NCBI GenBank assembly: GCA_964596245.1
Contig: CAZQSK010000004.1
Span: 1 to 64,000, forward strand
Direction: 5' to 3'
Length of the DNA stretch: 64,000 bases
Source: RHKK01 sp964596245
GTDB taxonomy: Bacteria > Patescibacteriota > Patescibacteriia > 2-12-FULL-60-25
The notes under the pieces are model-generated. The model had not been told where the DNA came from. It made no database searches and saw only the letters and a list, made by a program, of their open reading frames with translations. This document shows, piece by piece, positions 34,242-41,835 of the stretch (positions are counted from its first letter, which is position 1; each line of letters begins with the position of its first letter). The position numbers were made by a program, and so were the translations under genes.

Positions 34242-34244
34242 AGT
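34216..34244 (+). promoter_or_regulatory. Promoter, near-leaderless, for the HldE-like gene
   Basis: TTGCCA (34216-34221), a 17-nt spacer and TAAAGT (34239-34244) lie 10 nt before ATG 34255, overlapping the end of the GT-C gene. Confidence 0.6.
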
Positions 34245-34254
34245 CGCTCGGCTT

Positions 34255-35778
34255 ATGGCCGGCGACAAGATTTTGCCACTTGACCGCTTACCCCAGGTTT
34301 TGGCTGATTTGAAGGCCCAGGGGAAGCGCATCGTGCATTGTCACGGCGTCTTTGATTTGTTGCATCCTGGACACTTGTTCCATTTTGAATCCGCGAAGAA
34401 AGAGGGTGATGTATTGGTGGTAACTCTTACATCAGATCGTCATGTGAATCTCGGTCCGGATCGCCCGGCCTTCACGCAAGATTTGCGCGCCAAGTCTTTG
34501 TCGATGATCGGCTGCATCGATTTCGTGGCGATCAACGATCATCCATCTAGCGTGAATGCGATTGAGACGATTCGACCAGACGTGTTCGTGAAAGGTGCGG
34601 ATTTGGCTTCCACGAACGGCACGGAAGCGGTTGAAGGGTTTCAAGAGGAAGAGCGCGCGCTTGAGGCGCATGGGGGGCGCATTCATTTTACGAATGATCC
34701 CGTTTTCAGCTCAAGCAAGCTCATCAATCAGTATTTGACCGCTGCTCCGGTTGAGACGCGTTTGTTCTTGCAGGAGTTCCAAAAGAAGCACCCGTACGAG
34801 AATGTCATCTCCGCGATCGATTCCGTCGGCAAAATGAAGGCGCTCGTGATCGGGGAAGCGATCATCGACGAGTACAGCTATGTGCGTTCAATGGGGAAGT
34901 CTGCCAAGGAAAATTTGGTCGCCTTCCGTTTTGATAATAACGAGTTATTCGCGGGCGGTATCGTCGCGTGCGCGAATCACACGGCGGGATTCGTCGAGAA
35001 GGTGGACATGTTGACCGTCCTCGGTCGTAAAGATCCGCAGGACGAATTCATCGTCTCCAAGTTGAAGCACAATGTGATTCCGCGCTTTTTCTATCGCGAG
35101 GATGCGCCGACCATTCGCAAGACGCGCTATGTTGATCCGTTTCTGAACAAATTGTTTTCCGTCTATCATTTTAATGATGAACCGCTTCCGGATGAATTGG
35201 ATGCGGAATTGCGCGCGTGGCTTGAAGAGCATTTGTCGGAGTATGACTTCGTGATCGCTTTGGATTACGGTCACGGCATGCTGAGCGCGGCCACCATCGA
35301 CTTGTTGTCGCGCAAGTCTCGTTTCTTGGCGGTGAATACGCAGACTAACGCCGCTAACACCGGATTCAATCCCATTACCAAATATCCGCGTGCGGATTTC
35401 TTCTGTATCGACGAACCGGAAATTCGTATTGCGTCCGGTGATCGCTTGAGTCCCATCGAGACCTTGCTGCCGCAAATTGCTGCTCGTGTTGGGGCGCGTC
35501 GCGCGATTGTTACGCGAGGACACAAGGGTTGTCTTGCGCTGGATGAAAACGGAACTTTACACCCGATTCGTGTCCTGTCCGGCAAAGTCGTTGATCGCGT
35601 CGGTGCCGGTGATGCGTTCCTCTCTCTGGCGGCGCCTTGTGCAGCGGCGGGTCTCCCTATGGATCTCGTTGGTTTTATTGGAAACGCCGTAGGAGCTTTG
35701 GCGGTTGGAATTGTCGGGAACCGTAGCTCCGTTGAGCCATCGGCTCTCAAGAAGTTTATTAAGACCCTGATGGCCTAG
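34255..35778 (+). CDS. HldE-like bifunctional heptose enzyme with reversed domain order
   Basis: A 507-residue fusion. Residues 1-150 are a nucleotidyltransferase with HGVFDLLHPGH (30-40); residues 190-507 are a PfkB-family kinase with DRVGAGDAF (GAGD at 450-453). HldE of E. coli has the kinase first and the transferase last, so the order here is swapped. The expected reactions are phosphorylation at C1 of heptose-7-phosphate and nucleotidyl transfer to heptose-1-phosphate. GmhA and GmhB follow downstream, which supports a heptose role. No Shine-Dalgarno sequence; backbone-type codons. Confidence 0.85.
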   Translation: MAGDKILPLDRLPQVLADLKAQGKRIVHCHGVFDLLHPGHLFHFESAKKEGDVLVVTLTSDRHVNLGPDRPAFTQDLRAKSLSMIGCIDFVAINDHPSSVNAIETIRPDVFVKGADLASTNGTEAVEGFQEEERALEAHGGRIHFTNDPVFSSSKLINQYLTAAPVETRLFLQEFQKKHPYENVISAIDSVGKMKALVIGEAIIDEYSYVRSMGKSAKENLVAFRFDNNELFAGGIVACANHTAGFVEKVDMLTVLGRKDPQDEFIVSKLKHNVIPRFFYREDAPTIRKTRYVDPFLNKLFSVYHFNDEPLPDELDAELRAWLEEHLSEYDFVIALDYGHGMLSAATIDLLSRKSRFLAVNTQTNAANTGFNPITKYPRADFFCIDEPEIRIASGDRLSPIETLLPQIAARVGARRAIVTRGHKGCLALDENGTLHPIRVLSGKVVDRVGAGDAFLSLAAPCAAAGLPMDLVGFIGNAVGALAVGIVGNRSSVEPSALKKFIKTLMA

Positions 35779-35804
35779 ACGGCCGTTCCGAGTGCTGCTA
35801 TATA
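35776..35804 (+). promoter_or_regulatory. Candidate promoter of gmhA-gmhB
   Basis: TAGACG (35776-35781), a 17-nt spacer and TATATA (35799-35804), followed by GGAGGA at 35812-35817 and ATG 35822. The leader is short but carries a Shine-Dalgarno sequence. Confidence 0.5.
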
Positions 35805-35821
35805 AGGCCTCGGAGGAATCT

Positions 35822-36421
35822 ATGGATATCAAGCAGTACTTCGATCAGTACGTGGAAGAGCTCGGCCGAATCACCACCTCTTTCGAGGCGACTGATGCGG
35901 ATGGGCGTTCCATTCCGCAGGTCGAAGCGCTCGCTCAGATCCAGTCACAGATGAAGATGGCTCATGCACGCGGCGGCTCCTTGCTCTGGATGGGCAATGG
36001 CGGCAGCCAGGGCATTTGCAGCCACCTCTCGTTCGATTACACCAAGAACGGCAAGATGCGCTCGCGCGTCTTCAGCGATCCGTCGCATCTCACCGGAGGC
36101 GCGAACGATCTCGGCTACGAGAATGTCTACGCGCAGAATCTCGAGTGGTACGGCCGTCCCGAGGACTTCGCGATCTGCATTTCGAGTTCGGGCAACTCGC
36201 CCAACATCGTGAATGCCGCGAAGAAAGCCAAGGAGATGGGGATGTTCACGCTGACTCTCTCGGCCTTCAAGCCCGACAACGCTTTGCGCAAGCAGGGCAA
36301 CATCAACATCTGGCTCGACACCGGCACGACGATGTACGGCTACGCGGAGAACGGGCATCAGGTCATCCTGCACGCCATCCTCGAGCACAGCATCTTCGGC
36401 TATCACAAGGGAGGCGTATGA
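35822..36421 (+). CDS. gmhA: Sedoheptulose-7-phosphate isomerase GmhA (SIS domain)
   Basis: A 199-residue SIS-domain isomerase: MGNGGSQGICSHLSFDY and SSSGNSPNIVNAAKKAKE are the two phosphate-sugar loops. It converts sedoheptulose 7-phosphate to heptose 7-phosphate, the first step of NDP-heptose synthesis. GGAGGA precedes ATG 35822 by 4 nt. It is more G/C-rich than the HldE-like gene before it and overlaps gmhB by 4 nt (ATGA), so the pair forms one unit. A phosphoheptose isomerase of the GDP- or ADP-heptose route is equally possible. Confidence 0.87.
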   Translation: MDIKQYFDQYVEELGRITTSFEATDADGRSIPQVEALAQIQSQMKMAHARGGSLLWMGNGGSQGICSHLSFDYTKNGKMRSRVFSDPSHLTGGANDLGYENVYAQNLEWYGRPEDFAICISSSGNSPNIVNAAKKAKEMGMFTLTLSAFKPDNALRKQGNINIWLDTGTTMYGYAENGHQVILHAILEHSIFGYHKGGV

Positions 36422-36921
36422 CGGGACGAGCCATCATTCTCGATCGCGACGGCGTACTCACGCCCAAGCTCGCTACCGACGAGTACATTTTGCGCGACGA
36501 TCAGGTCGTGCTCGATGCGGGTGTCGGAGATGCGTTGCGTTTGCTGGCCAAGTCCGGCTTCCGCCTGTTCATCTTCTCGAACCAGAAGTGCGTCTCCAAG
36601 GGTCTCATCACTCTGGAGGAGGCTGAGCGCTTGCATGCGTCAGTCATCGCGCTCATGGAAGCGGAAGGTGTGCGAGTGGAGGGCTCGCGTATCTGCCCGC
36701 ACGGCGACGCGGACGGCTGCGCCTGTCGCAAGCCCAAGCCGGGCATGATTCTCGACCTGGCGGCGACGCACGGTTTCGACCTGACGTCGGCAGTCGTGGT
36801 CGGCGATTCCAAGCGCGACATCGAAGCGGGGAATGCGGCCGGCTGCGGCACGTGTTACTTCATCGGTGACGGCGGTTTCCAGAATCTACTCGGGGTCGCT
36901 CGCGACCTCACCGACATCTAG
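36418..36921 (+). CDS. gmhB: D-glycero-D-manno-heptose-1,7-bisphosphate phosphatase GmhB
   Basis: A 167-residue HAD phosphatase. The nucleophile motif DRDGVL lies near residue 9, the zinc-loop cysteines near residues 99-109 (CPHGDADGCACRKPKPG), and the last acidic motif is VGDSKRDIEAG. It removes the C7 phosphate of heptose 1,7-bisphosphate. The start ATG 36418 overlaps the gmhA stop, with GGGAGG 3 nt upstream. A terminator follows immediately. Size and zinc loop match GmhB rather than HisB. Confidence 0.88.
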   Translation: MTGRAIILDRDGVLTPKLATDEYILRDDQVVLDAGVGDALRLLAKSGFRLFIFSNQKCVSKGLITLEEAERLHASVIALMEAEGVRVEGSRICPHGDADGCACRKPKPGMILDLAATHGFDLTSAVVVGDSKRDIEAGNAAGCGTCYFIGDGGFQNLLGVARDLTDI

Positions 36922-36950
36922 ACCCCCACGTGGGGGTTCTTTCTTTTTTT
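36922..36950 (+). terminator. Intrinsic terminator of gmhA-gmhB
   Basis: Stem ACCCCC/GGGGGT (36922-36937) then a T-rich tract, beginning at the last base region of the TAG stop. Confidence 0.88.
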
Positions 36951-36974
36951 ATAGGCCTGGGCTAGGCTTCGGCT

Positions 36975-37481
36975 ATGCGTTTGCGAGCCGATAAAATTAA
37001 GACACCAACCGAAATGGCCGCCATTTGCGCGGCAGCAAAGGCCGAAGGTAAAACCGTGGTGCATTGCCATGGTGTCTTTGATCTCGTGCATCCGGGTCAC
37101 ATTAATTATTTCGAACAAGCGAAGAAGCTCGGTGACATTGTGTATGTCGGTGCGATTGCCGATCGTTTTGTGAATAAGGGTCCGGGCCGTCCGCGTTTTC
37201 CGGAAGATGTGCGTCTCGGTTGGTTGGCCGCGCTCGAGAGCGTGGACTATGTCGTTTTGAATGAAGAGGAGGGTCCGTGGAGCTTGATCCGTTTGGTGAA
37301 GCCAAATTTCTATACAAAAGGGGAGAGTGAGCGTTCAAAACTCGAGAATCCTGACAGCGGTTTGTCGCAGGATAAGCGCGTCTTAGAAGAGGTTGGAGCC
37401 GAGCTCCGTTTTACTCCAGAAGTTGAGATTCACTCCACGGATTTGTTCCAAGCCCTGGGACTTGAAAAAAAGAAGGAATAA
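36975..37481 (+). CDS. Cytidylyltransferase-like nucleotidyltransferase (HldE C-domain type)
   Basis: A 168-residue single-domain nucleotidyltransferase. HGVFDLVHPGH (about 32-42) is the HxGH active site, and a KGESERSK segment follows. It duplicates the N-terminal domain of the fusion at 34255. It could be the adenylyl-, guanylyl- or cytidylyltransferase that activates heptose 1-phosphate, or glycerol-3-phosphate. TAGGCT lies 6 nt before ATG 36975 (leaderless type) with backbone codons, although it sits between two G/C-rich units. Confidence 0.8.
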   Translation: MRLRADKIKTPTEMAAICAAAKAEGKTVVHCHGVFDLVHPGHINYFEQAKKLGDIVYVGAIADRFVNKGPGRPRFPEDVRLGWLAALESVDYVVLNEEEGPWSLIRLVKPNFYTKGESERSKLENPDSGLSQDKRVLEEVGAELRFTPEVEIHSTDLFQALGLEKKKE

Positions 37482-37490
37482 CGCTAGGGT
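37462..37490 (+). promoter_or_regulatory. Promoter of the B12-binding radical SAM gene
   Basis: TTGAAA (37462-37467), a 17-nt spacer and TAGGGT (37485-37490), leaving a leader of about 34 nt with AAGGAGG at 37518-37524. Confidence 0.6.
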
Positions 37491-37530
37491 TCGCACGCGG
37501 ACCTAAACAATCAACATAAGGAGGCGCCGC

Positions 37531-39399
37531 ATGCCCAAGACCGTTCTGTTCGTCATGCGTGACGACGGCGACATGACGGAGCCGATGAACATCATGCTCC
37601 TGTCGGCCCTCGCCAAGCGCGAAGGCTTCGAGACCGACCTCGTCGTGCTCGAGCACGAGGATGTCGTCGACGCCGTCAAGCGCAAGAAGCCCGACATCGT
37701 GGCCTTCAGTGCGATCACCGGATCGCACAAGAAGCTCCTCGAGGCCAACCGTCAGGTGAAGGCTGCCGCTCCGACCGTGAAGACGGTCATCGGCGGTCCC
37801 TACGCCACGTTCTACCCGCAGCTCATTCGGCGTGAGCCGTTCGATGCCGTGGGTGTGGGCGAGTGCGACGAGGCCTGGCCTCAGCTGCTCCAGAAGTGGA
37901 GCCGCGGCGAGAGCCCCGACGACGTGTACAACATCGTCACCCAGGGCAACGTCGATCGCGTGCTCATGCGAAGCCTGGTGGATGGCTGGAAGATCCAGCC
38001 CAGCCACCTGCGCCCGCGCATGGTCGCGCTCGACGATCTGCCGTTCATGGATCGTGAGCTGATCTACTCGCGCACCGCCTTCAAGGACCGCTACAAGCGG
38101 ACCATGATGGCCGGCCGCGGGTGTCCGTTCCGGTGCACGTACTGCTTCGAGCATGCGTGGAACAACATGTACGAGGGCAAGGGCAAGGTGTTGCAGCGCC
38201 ATTCGGTGCAGCGCCTGTGCGACGAGCTCCGGCAGCTCAAGGAGCGCTGGGACACGCGCTACATCAAGTTCTACGACGACGTGTTCCCGGTCTTCGACAA
38301 GACCGACGACGCGTGGCTCGAAGAGTTCGCGGAGGTGTACCCCCGCGAGGTGGGACTTCCGTTCCATTGTCTCGTGCGAGCGGAGCAGGTCAGCGACGAG
38401 AAGAGCGTGCGCAAGCTCAAGCTTCTCAAGCAGGCCGGCATCGCGTCGATCACGATGTCCATCGAGAGCGGCAACGCCTTCGTGCGGGACTATGTGCTGA
38501 TTCGTGACATGACCGGAGACGACCTGAAGAAGGCGTTCGCCGCGTGCCGCGAGCTGCGCATCCCCACGTTCGCGAACACCATCCTCGCCGTGCCCGCGCC
38601 GACGCTGCCCAAGCTCGACGCGCCGCAGGCGGAGTACGACAAGCAGCTCAAGCTGATCCTCGACGTCGCGCGCGAGGTGGATCCGAAGCGCAAGGCGAAG
38701 GTCGCCAAGCTCGAGGATCGCGTGAAGGAGGCGCAGGCCTCCGGATCGACCGAGAGCGAGCGGCGCGTCTTCGTGGACGATCTGCTTCAGTCGATGGGCG
38801 TGCGCGCACGCCAGATCGACTACGACCTCGACAGCATCCGCTTCAACGCGGAAGTCGGCGTGAGCTTCGGCGAGTTCCCGATCTTCTTCCCGTACCCCGG
38901 GACGCAGCTCGGCGACTACGCCAAGAAGCACGGCTACTTCAACGGCGACTACGACTCGCTCCACGAGAGCTACCAGACGCAGTCGCCGCTGGGCTGCTTC
39001 ACCCCCGAGGAGAAGCAGATGCAGCAGAACCTCGCGCTCCTGGGGACGATCGTCCTCTGGTGGGCGGGGAGCTACAACAAGTTCGTGAACGGGTTCACCG
39101 ATCCGGTGACGTGGTTCTCGACTGAAGTCCTCGCGGACAAGTCGATCACCGCGCCGCTGCTCCGGCTGTACTCGATCGCGAAGAACGACATGCATCGCCG
39201 GCGCATCTACCCGATGCGCATGAGCCTGCTCGAACGCGGCCGCTACCTGTGGGAGAACCTCGCGCTCGATCTGTTCAAGCAGATCGGTGCGCGCATCGTT
39301 CGTCCGGAGGAGGCGACCAAGGGCCCCAAGCGCTGGGGACCGTTCAAGCACCGGGGTGATCGCCCCGGACAGACCCTGGGCGGACCGCCGTCCGTCTGA
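37531..39399 (+). CDS. B12-binding-domain radical SAM protein
   Basis: A 622-residue protein. A cobalamin-binding-like Rossmann domain (residues 1-140, with VAFSAITGSHKK and GGPYATFYP) precedes a radical SAM core with C198-x3-C202-x2-C205 (CPFRCTYC). A charged insert near 390-420 separates a long C-terminal region. Class B relatives methylate unactivated carbons or rearrange sugars. The DxHxxG cobalamin motif is not obvious, so B12 use is uncertain. AAGGAGG stands 6 nt before ATG 37531. G/C-rich with promoter and terminator of its own. Confidence 0.85.
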   Translation: MPKTVLFVMRDDGDMTEPMNIMLLSALAKREGFETDLVVLEHEDVVDAVKRKKPDIVAFSAITGSHKKLLEANRQVKAAAPTVKTVIGGPYATFYPQLIRREPFDAVGVGECDEAWPQLLQKWSRGESPDDVYNIVTQGNVDRVLMRSLVDGWKIQPSHLRPRMVALDDLPFMDRELIYSRTAFKDRYKRTMMAGRGCPFRCTYCFEHAWNNMYEGKGKVLQRHSVQRLCDELRQLKERWDTRYIKFYDDVFPVFDKTDDAWLEEFAEVYPREVGLPFHCLVRAEQVSDEKSVRKLKLLKQAGIASITMSIESGNAFVRDYVLIRDMTGDDLKKAFAACRELRIPTFANTILAVPAPTLPKLDAPQAEYDKQLKLILDVAREVDPKRKAKVAKLEDRVKEAQASGSTESERRVFVDDLLQSMGVRARQIDYDLDSIRFNAEVGVSFGEFPIFFPYPGTQLGDYAKKHGYFNGDYDSLHESYQTQSPLGCFTPEEKQMQQNLALLGTIVLWWAGSYNKFVNGFTDPVTWFSTEVLADKSITAPLLRLYSIAKNDMHRRRIYPMRMSLLERGRYLWENLALDLFKQIGARIVRPEEATKGPKRWGPFKHRGDRPGQTLGGPPSV

Positions 39400-39422
39400 T
39401 CCCGCTAAGCGGGATTTTTTTA
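39400..39422 (+). terminator. Intrinsic terminator of the B12-type radical SAM gene
   Basis: The same TCCCGC TAA GCGGGA plus T-run that follows the TPP gene at 31458, again directly after a TGA stop. Confidence 0.9.
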
Positions 39423-39432
39423 TTCTCAAGGC

Positions 39433-39461
39433 TTGACCTTCCGGTTTGTTTGTGCCAGGTT
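39433..39461 (+). promoter_or_regulatory. Candidate promoter of the second NUDIX gene
   Basis: TTGACC (39433-39438), a 17-nt spacer and CAGGTT (39456-39461), about 23 nt before ATG 39485. Confidence 0.45.
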
Positions 39462-39484
39462 TTGTTCACGAAAGGCAGGTGGGG

Positions 39485-40135
39485 ATGGCGAAGTTCACAC
39501 ACACGGAGTTCGATCGTGCAGCAGAGATGCTCGCCGTGTCCGCAGACAGCAAGCACGTCTTCCTAAATGGGAAGAGGACGGTCATGCTCAGCATGGCTTC
39601 GGCTCAGGTGCGCATCGAGGCCGAGGGCAAGGAGCCGGCGAGTTACCGTTCGAAGCGCGCCGTCATCCAGGCTCCGCACGGTGCGAAGGTGCTGCCGTAC
39701 TTCAAGCGCCACGATCAGTGGTTCGTCGTGATGGTCGAGCAGTTCCGTATCGCGCTTCCGGGCCAGCTGCTCGAGGCAGCGGGCGGCGAGGCCGATACTT
39801 CCAACATCGCCGGCGAGATGTCTCGAGAGCTCAACGAGGAGACGCGCATCGCCGTCGCCGGCGACGACATCGAGCTGGTGTACGAGGCATACATCCAGCC
39901 CTCGATGATGGCCGCCAAGGCCTATGGCGGCATCGTCGAGATCAACGAGCTTGAGCTGCCCAAGGAGCTCATGGGTGGCGAGCATCAGTTCGGCGAGTAC
40001 ACGGTGCTGACCGTGAAGCCGCTCGTGCCGCTGCTGCGTCAGCGCGACGTCTACCAGCTGACCTTCGATCTCGAGACCTGGCTCTTGCTCGACGCCGTGG
40101 CGCAGGCCGCGGGTCTCGTCAAGCGCCTCTACTAG
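39485..40135 (+). CDS. NUDIX-like hydrolase with a degenerate box
   Basis: A 216-residue NUDIX-fold protein. The core RELNEE (near residue 119) is present, but the Glu seven residues before the Arg is Ser, and the final Gly of the box is Arg. Metal-binding glutamates of the core are kept, so hydrolysis may persist. It is unlike the NUDIX protein at 4.5 kb. ATG 39485 is preferred over an upstream in-frame ATG because the purine-rich stretch AGGTGGGG directly precedes it. Last G/C-rich cassette of the window; the substrate is unknown. Confidence 0.75.
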   Translation: MAKFTHTEFDRAAEMLAVSADSKHVFLNGKRTVMLSMASAQVRIEAEGKEPASYRSKRAVIQAPHGAKVLPYFKRHDQWFVVMVEQFRIALPGQLLEAAGGEADTSNIAGEMSRELNEETRIAVAGDDIELVYEAYIQPSMMAAKAYGGIVEINELELPKELMGGEHQFGEYTVLTVKPLVPLLRQRDVYQLTFDLETWLLLDAVAQAAGLVKRLY

Positions 40136-40163
40136 TCCCGTAAAGCGGGGCTTTTCTTTTTCC
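40136..40163 (+). terminator. Intrinsic terminator of the second NUDIX gene
   Basis: CCCG/CGGG stem with a 5-nt loop and a T-rich tract directly after the TAG stop. Confidence 0.75.
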
Positions 40164-40191
40164 CCGCCAGCCGTTACGATCAGGCCAACCT

Positions 40192-40911
40192 ATGGCCGTC
40201 TCGTTGACTGTACTGATGCCGGCCTTGAATGAGGCTAAGAACATCGAAGGGGCTGTTCACGGCGTGCTTGGCATCTTAAAGCCGCTTGGAATCACGGATT
40301 TTGAAATTTTGGTTTTGACTTGTCTCGATAAGAACGGGGAAAACGACGGAACCGTAGATATCGTGCGCCGCATGTCAGCAACTGACCCGCGCGTGAAGTC
40401 TATTCATGTTGATGGATATCAGCGCCTTGGAGAAAAGTTCCGTAATGGCGTGTTGGCAGCATCAAAAGAATTCGTGGTGATGATTCCTGGCGACAATGAA
40501 AACGATCCGCAATCGTTCATTGAGATTTTTAGCAAGATCGGGCAAGCGGACATGGTTTTGTCTTACACGGTAAATCCTGAAGTACGTCCCTTGCATCGCC
40601 GCGTCATTTCTTACGTCTATACGCATGGATTGAACCTGCTTTTTGGCCACAAGATGAAGTATTACAATGGCATCAATGTGTATCGCTCTGCCGATTTGCG
40701 TGCCGCGCTTCCAAAAACCGACAGCTTTGCGTACTCAGCAGAAATTGTTTTGAACTTGTTGCGTCAGAAAAAGTCGTATGTCGAAGTGCCGGTGAAAGTG
40801 CAAGGGAAGGCGGGTCCATCTAAAGCCTTGCGCTGGGACAACTTCAAAAAGGTGGTGCAGGCCATTTCCGGTTTGTGGGTGGATTTTCGTTGGAAAAAGA
40901 AGGATACTTAA
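40192..40911 (+). CDS. Glycosyltransferase family 2 (dolichyl-phosphate-mannose-synthase-like)
   Basis: A 239-residue GT-A enzyme opening with VLMPALNEAKNIEGA. The metal site is PGDNEND rather than the common DxD, and a KMKYYNGINVY loop follows. There are no C-terminal membrane helices. It probably charges a polyprenyl phosphate or a lipid-linked glycan. TACGAT lies 11 nt before ATG 40192 and there is no Shine-Dalgarno sequence. It is followed after 3 nt by an epimerase gene, so a two-gene unit is likely. Confidence 0.82.
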   Translation: MAVSLTVLMPALNEAKNIEGAVHGVLGILKPLGITDFEILVLTCLDKNGENDGTVDIVRRMSATDPRVKSIHVDGYQRLGEKFRNGVLAASKEFVVMIPGDNENDPQSFIEIFSKIGQADMVLSYTVNPEVRPLHRRVISYVYTHGLNLLFGHKMKYYNGINVYRSADLRAALPKTDSFAYSAEIVLNLLRQKKSYVEVPVKVQGKAGPSKALRWDNFKKVVQAISGLWVDFRWKKKDT

Positions 40912-40914
40912 TCT

Positions 40915-41823
40915 ATGTCGACCTATCTCGTAACCGGCGGCGCCGGTTTCATCGGTTCCCATTTGTGTGAGGCGCTGTTAAAGGCTGGCCACAAGGTGCG
41001 CGTGATTGATAACCTCTCTACCGGCAAGCGCGAGCGCGTTCCGACCGGAGCCGAGTTTTTTCAAGCCGACTTTACCAAGCTCGATCAGATCGCGCCGCAT
41101 TTTGTCGGCGTTGATGGCGTGTTTCATGTCGGCGCCTTGCCGCGCATTCCGTTTTCCATCGAACATCCGATTCCGGCCGCCGAAGCCAACGTGATGGGGA
41201 CATTGAATGTATTCGTGGCTGCCCGTGATGCAAAAGTAAAACGTGTCGTGTATAGCGCTTCATCTTCCGCCTATGGCGCGCAAGAAACATTGCCGTTGCG
41301 TCCCGACATGCCGGCGAATCCATTGAATCCGTACGCGTTGCACAAGTACATCGGAGAAAAGATCGCCGAACAGTTCCATCGTTTCTACGGAATGGAAACG
41401 GTTTCGTTGCGTTACTTCAACGTATACGGCCCGCGTATGGCTGATGAAGGTGCGTATGTGACGGTCATCTCTCATTTCAAACGCCAGAAGAAAGAGGGGA
41501 AGCCGCTTATCGTTCATGGCGATGGCGAACAGTCGCGCGATTTCACGCATGTGTTTGATGTGGTGCGCGCCAATATGTTGGCGATGGATTCCTCAAAGGT
41601 TGGCACGGGTGAAGTTTTGAATGTCGGAGCAGGGGAGAAATGGACAATCAATTATATTGCTGACCAATTTGGCGGACCGAAAGAATATATCGAAGGCCGA
41701 AAAGGTGAGGCGCGTCACACGCAAGCTGACTATACAAAAACAACCGAGTTGATCGGTTGGAAGCCCGAGATTCGTTTTCCGGAAGGGTTGAAGATGATTT
41801 TGGTAGAAGAAGGTGTTGTTTGA
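40915..41823 (+). CDS. UDP-glucose 4-epimerase-like NAD-dependent epimerase
   Basis: A 302-residue extended SDR: TGGAGFIGSH (7-16), the SASSSAYG serine region, the YALHK catalytic pair (about residues 141-145) and the RYFNVYGPRM loop. It is short, like the GalE2/WbpP branch, and would invert C4 of a UDP-hexose or UDP-HexNAc. Lies 3 nt after the GT2 gene. Epimerase or dehydratase cannot be fully separated without alignment. Confidence 0.85.
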   Translation: MSTYLVTGGAGFIGSHLCEALLKAGHKVRVIDNLSTGKRERVPTGAEFFQADFTKLDQIAPHFVGVDGVFHVGALPRIPFSIEHPIPAAEANVMGTLNVFVAARDAKVKRVVYSASSSAYGAQETLPLRPDMPANPLNPYALHKYIGEKIAEQFHRFYGMETVSLRYFNVYGPRMADEGAYVTVISHFKRQKKEGKPLIVHGDGEQSRDFTHVFDVVRANMLAMDSSKVGTGEVLNVGAGEKWTINYIADQFGGPKEYIEGRKGEARHTQADYTKTTELIGWKPEIRFPEGLKMILVEEGVV

Positions 41824-41829
41824 TACAGT
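41800..41829 (+). promoter_or_regulatory. Promoter, leaderless type, for the gene at 41836
   Basis: TTGGTA (41800-41805), an 18-nt spacer and TACAGT (41824-41829) end 6 nt before ATG 41836. Confidence 0.65.
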
Positions 41830-41835
41830 CTGTTC

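Noticed and set aside
37411..39429. Minus-strand frame of 672 codons
   Set aside because: Antisense shadow of the B12-type radical SAM gene; no start signal and no motif.
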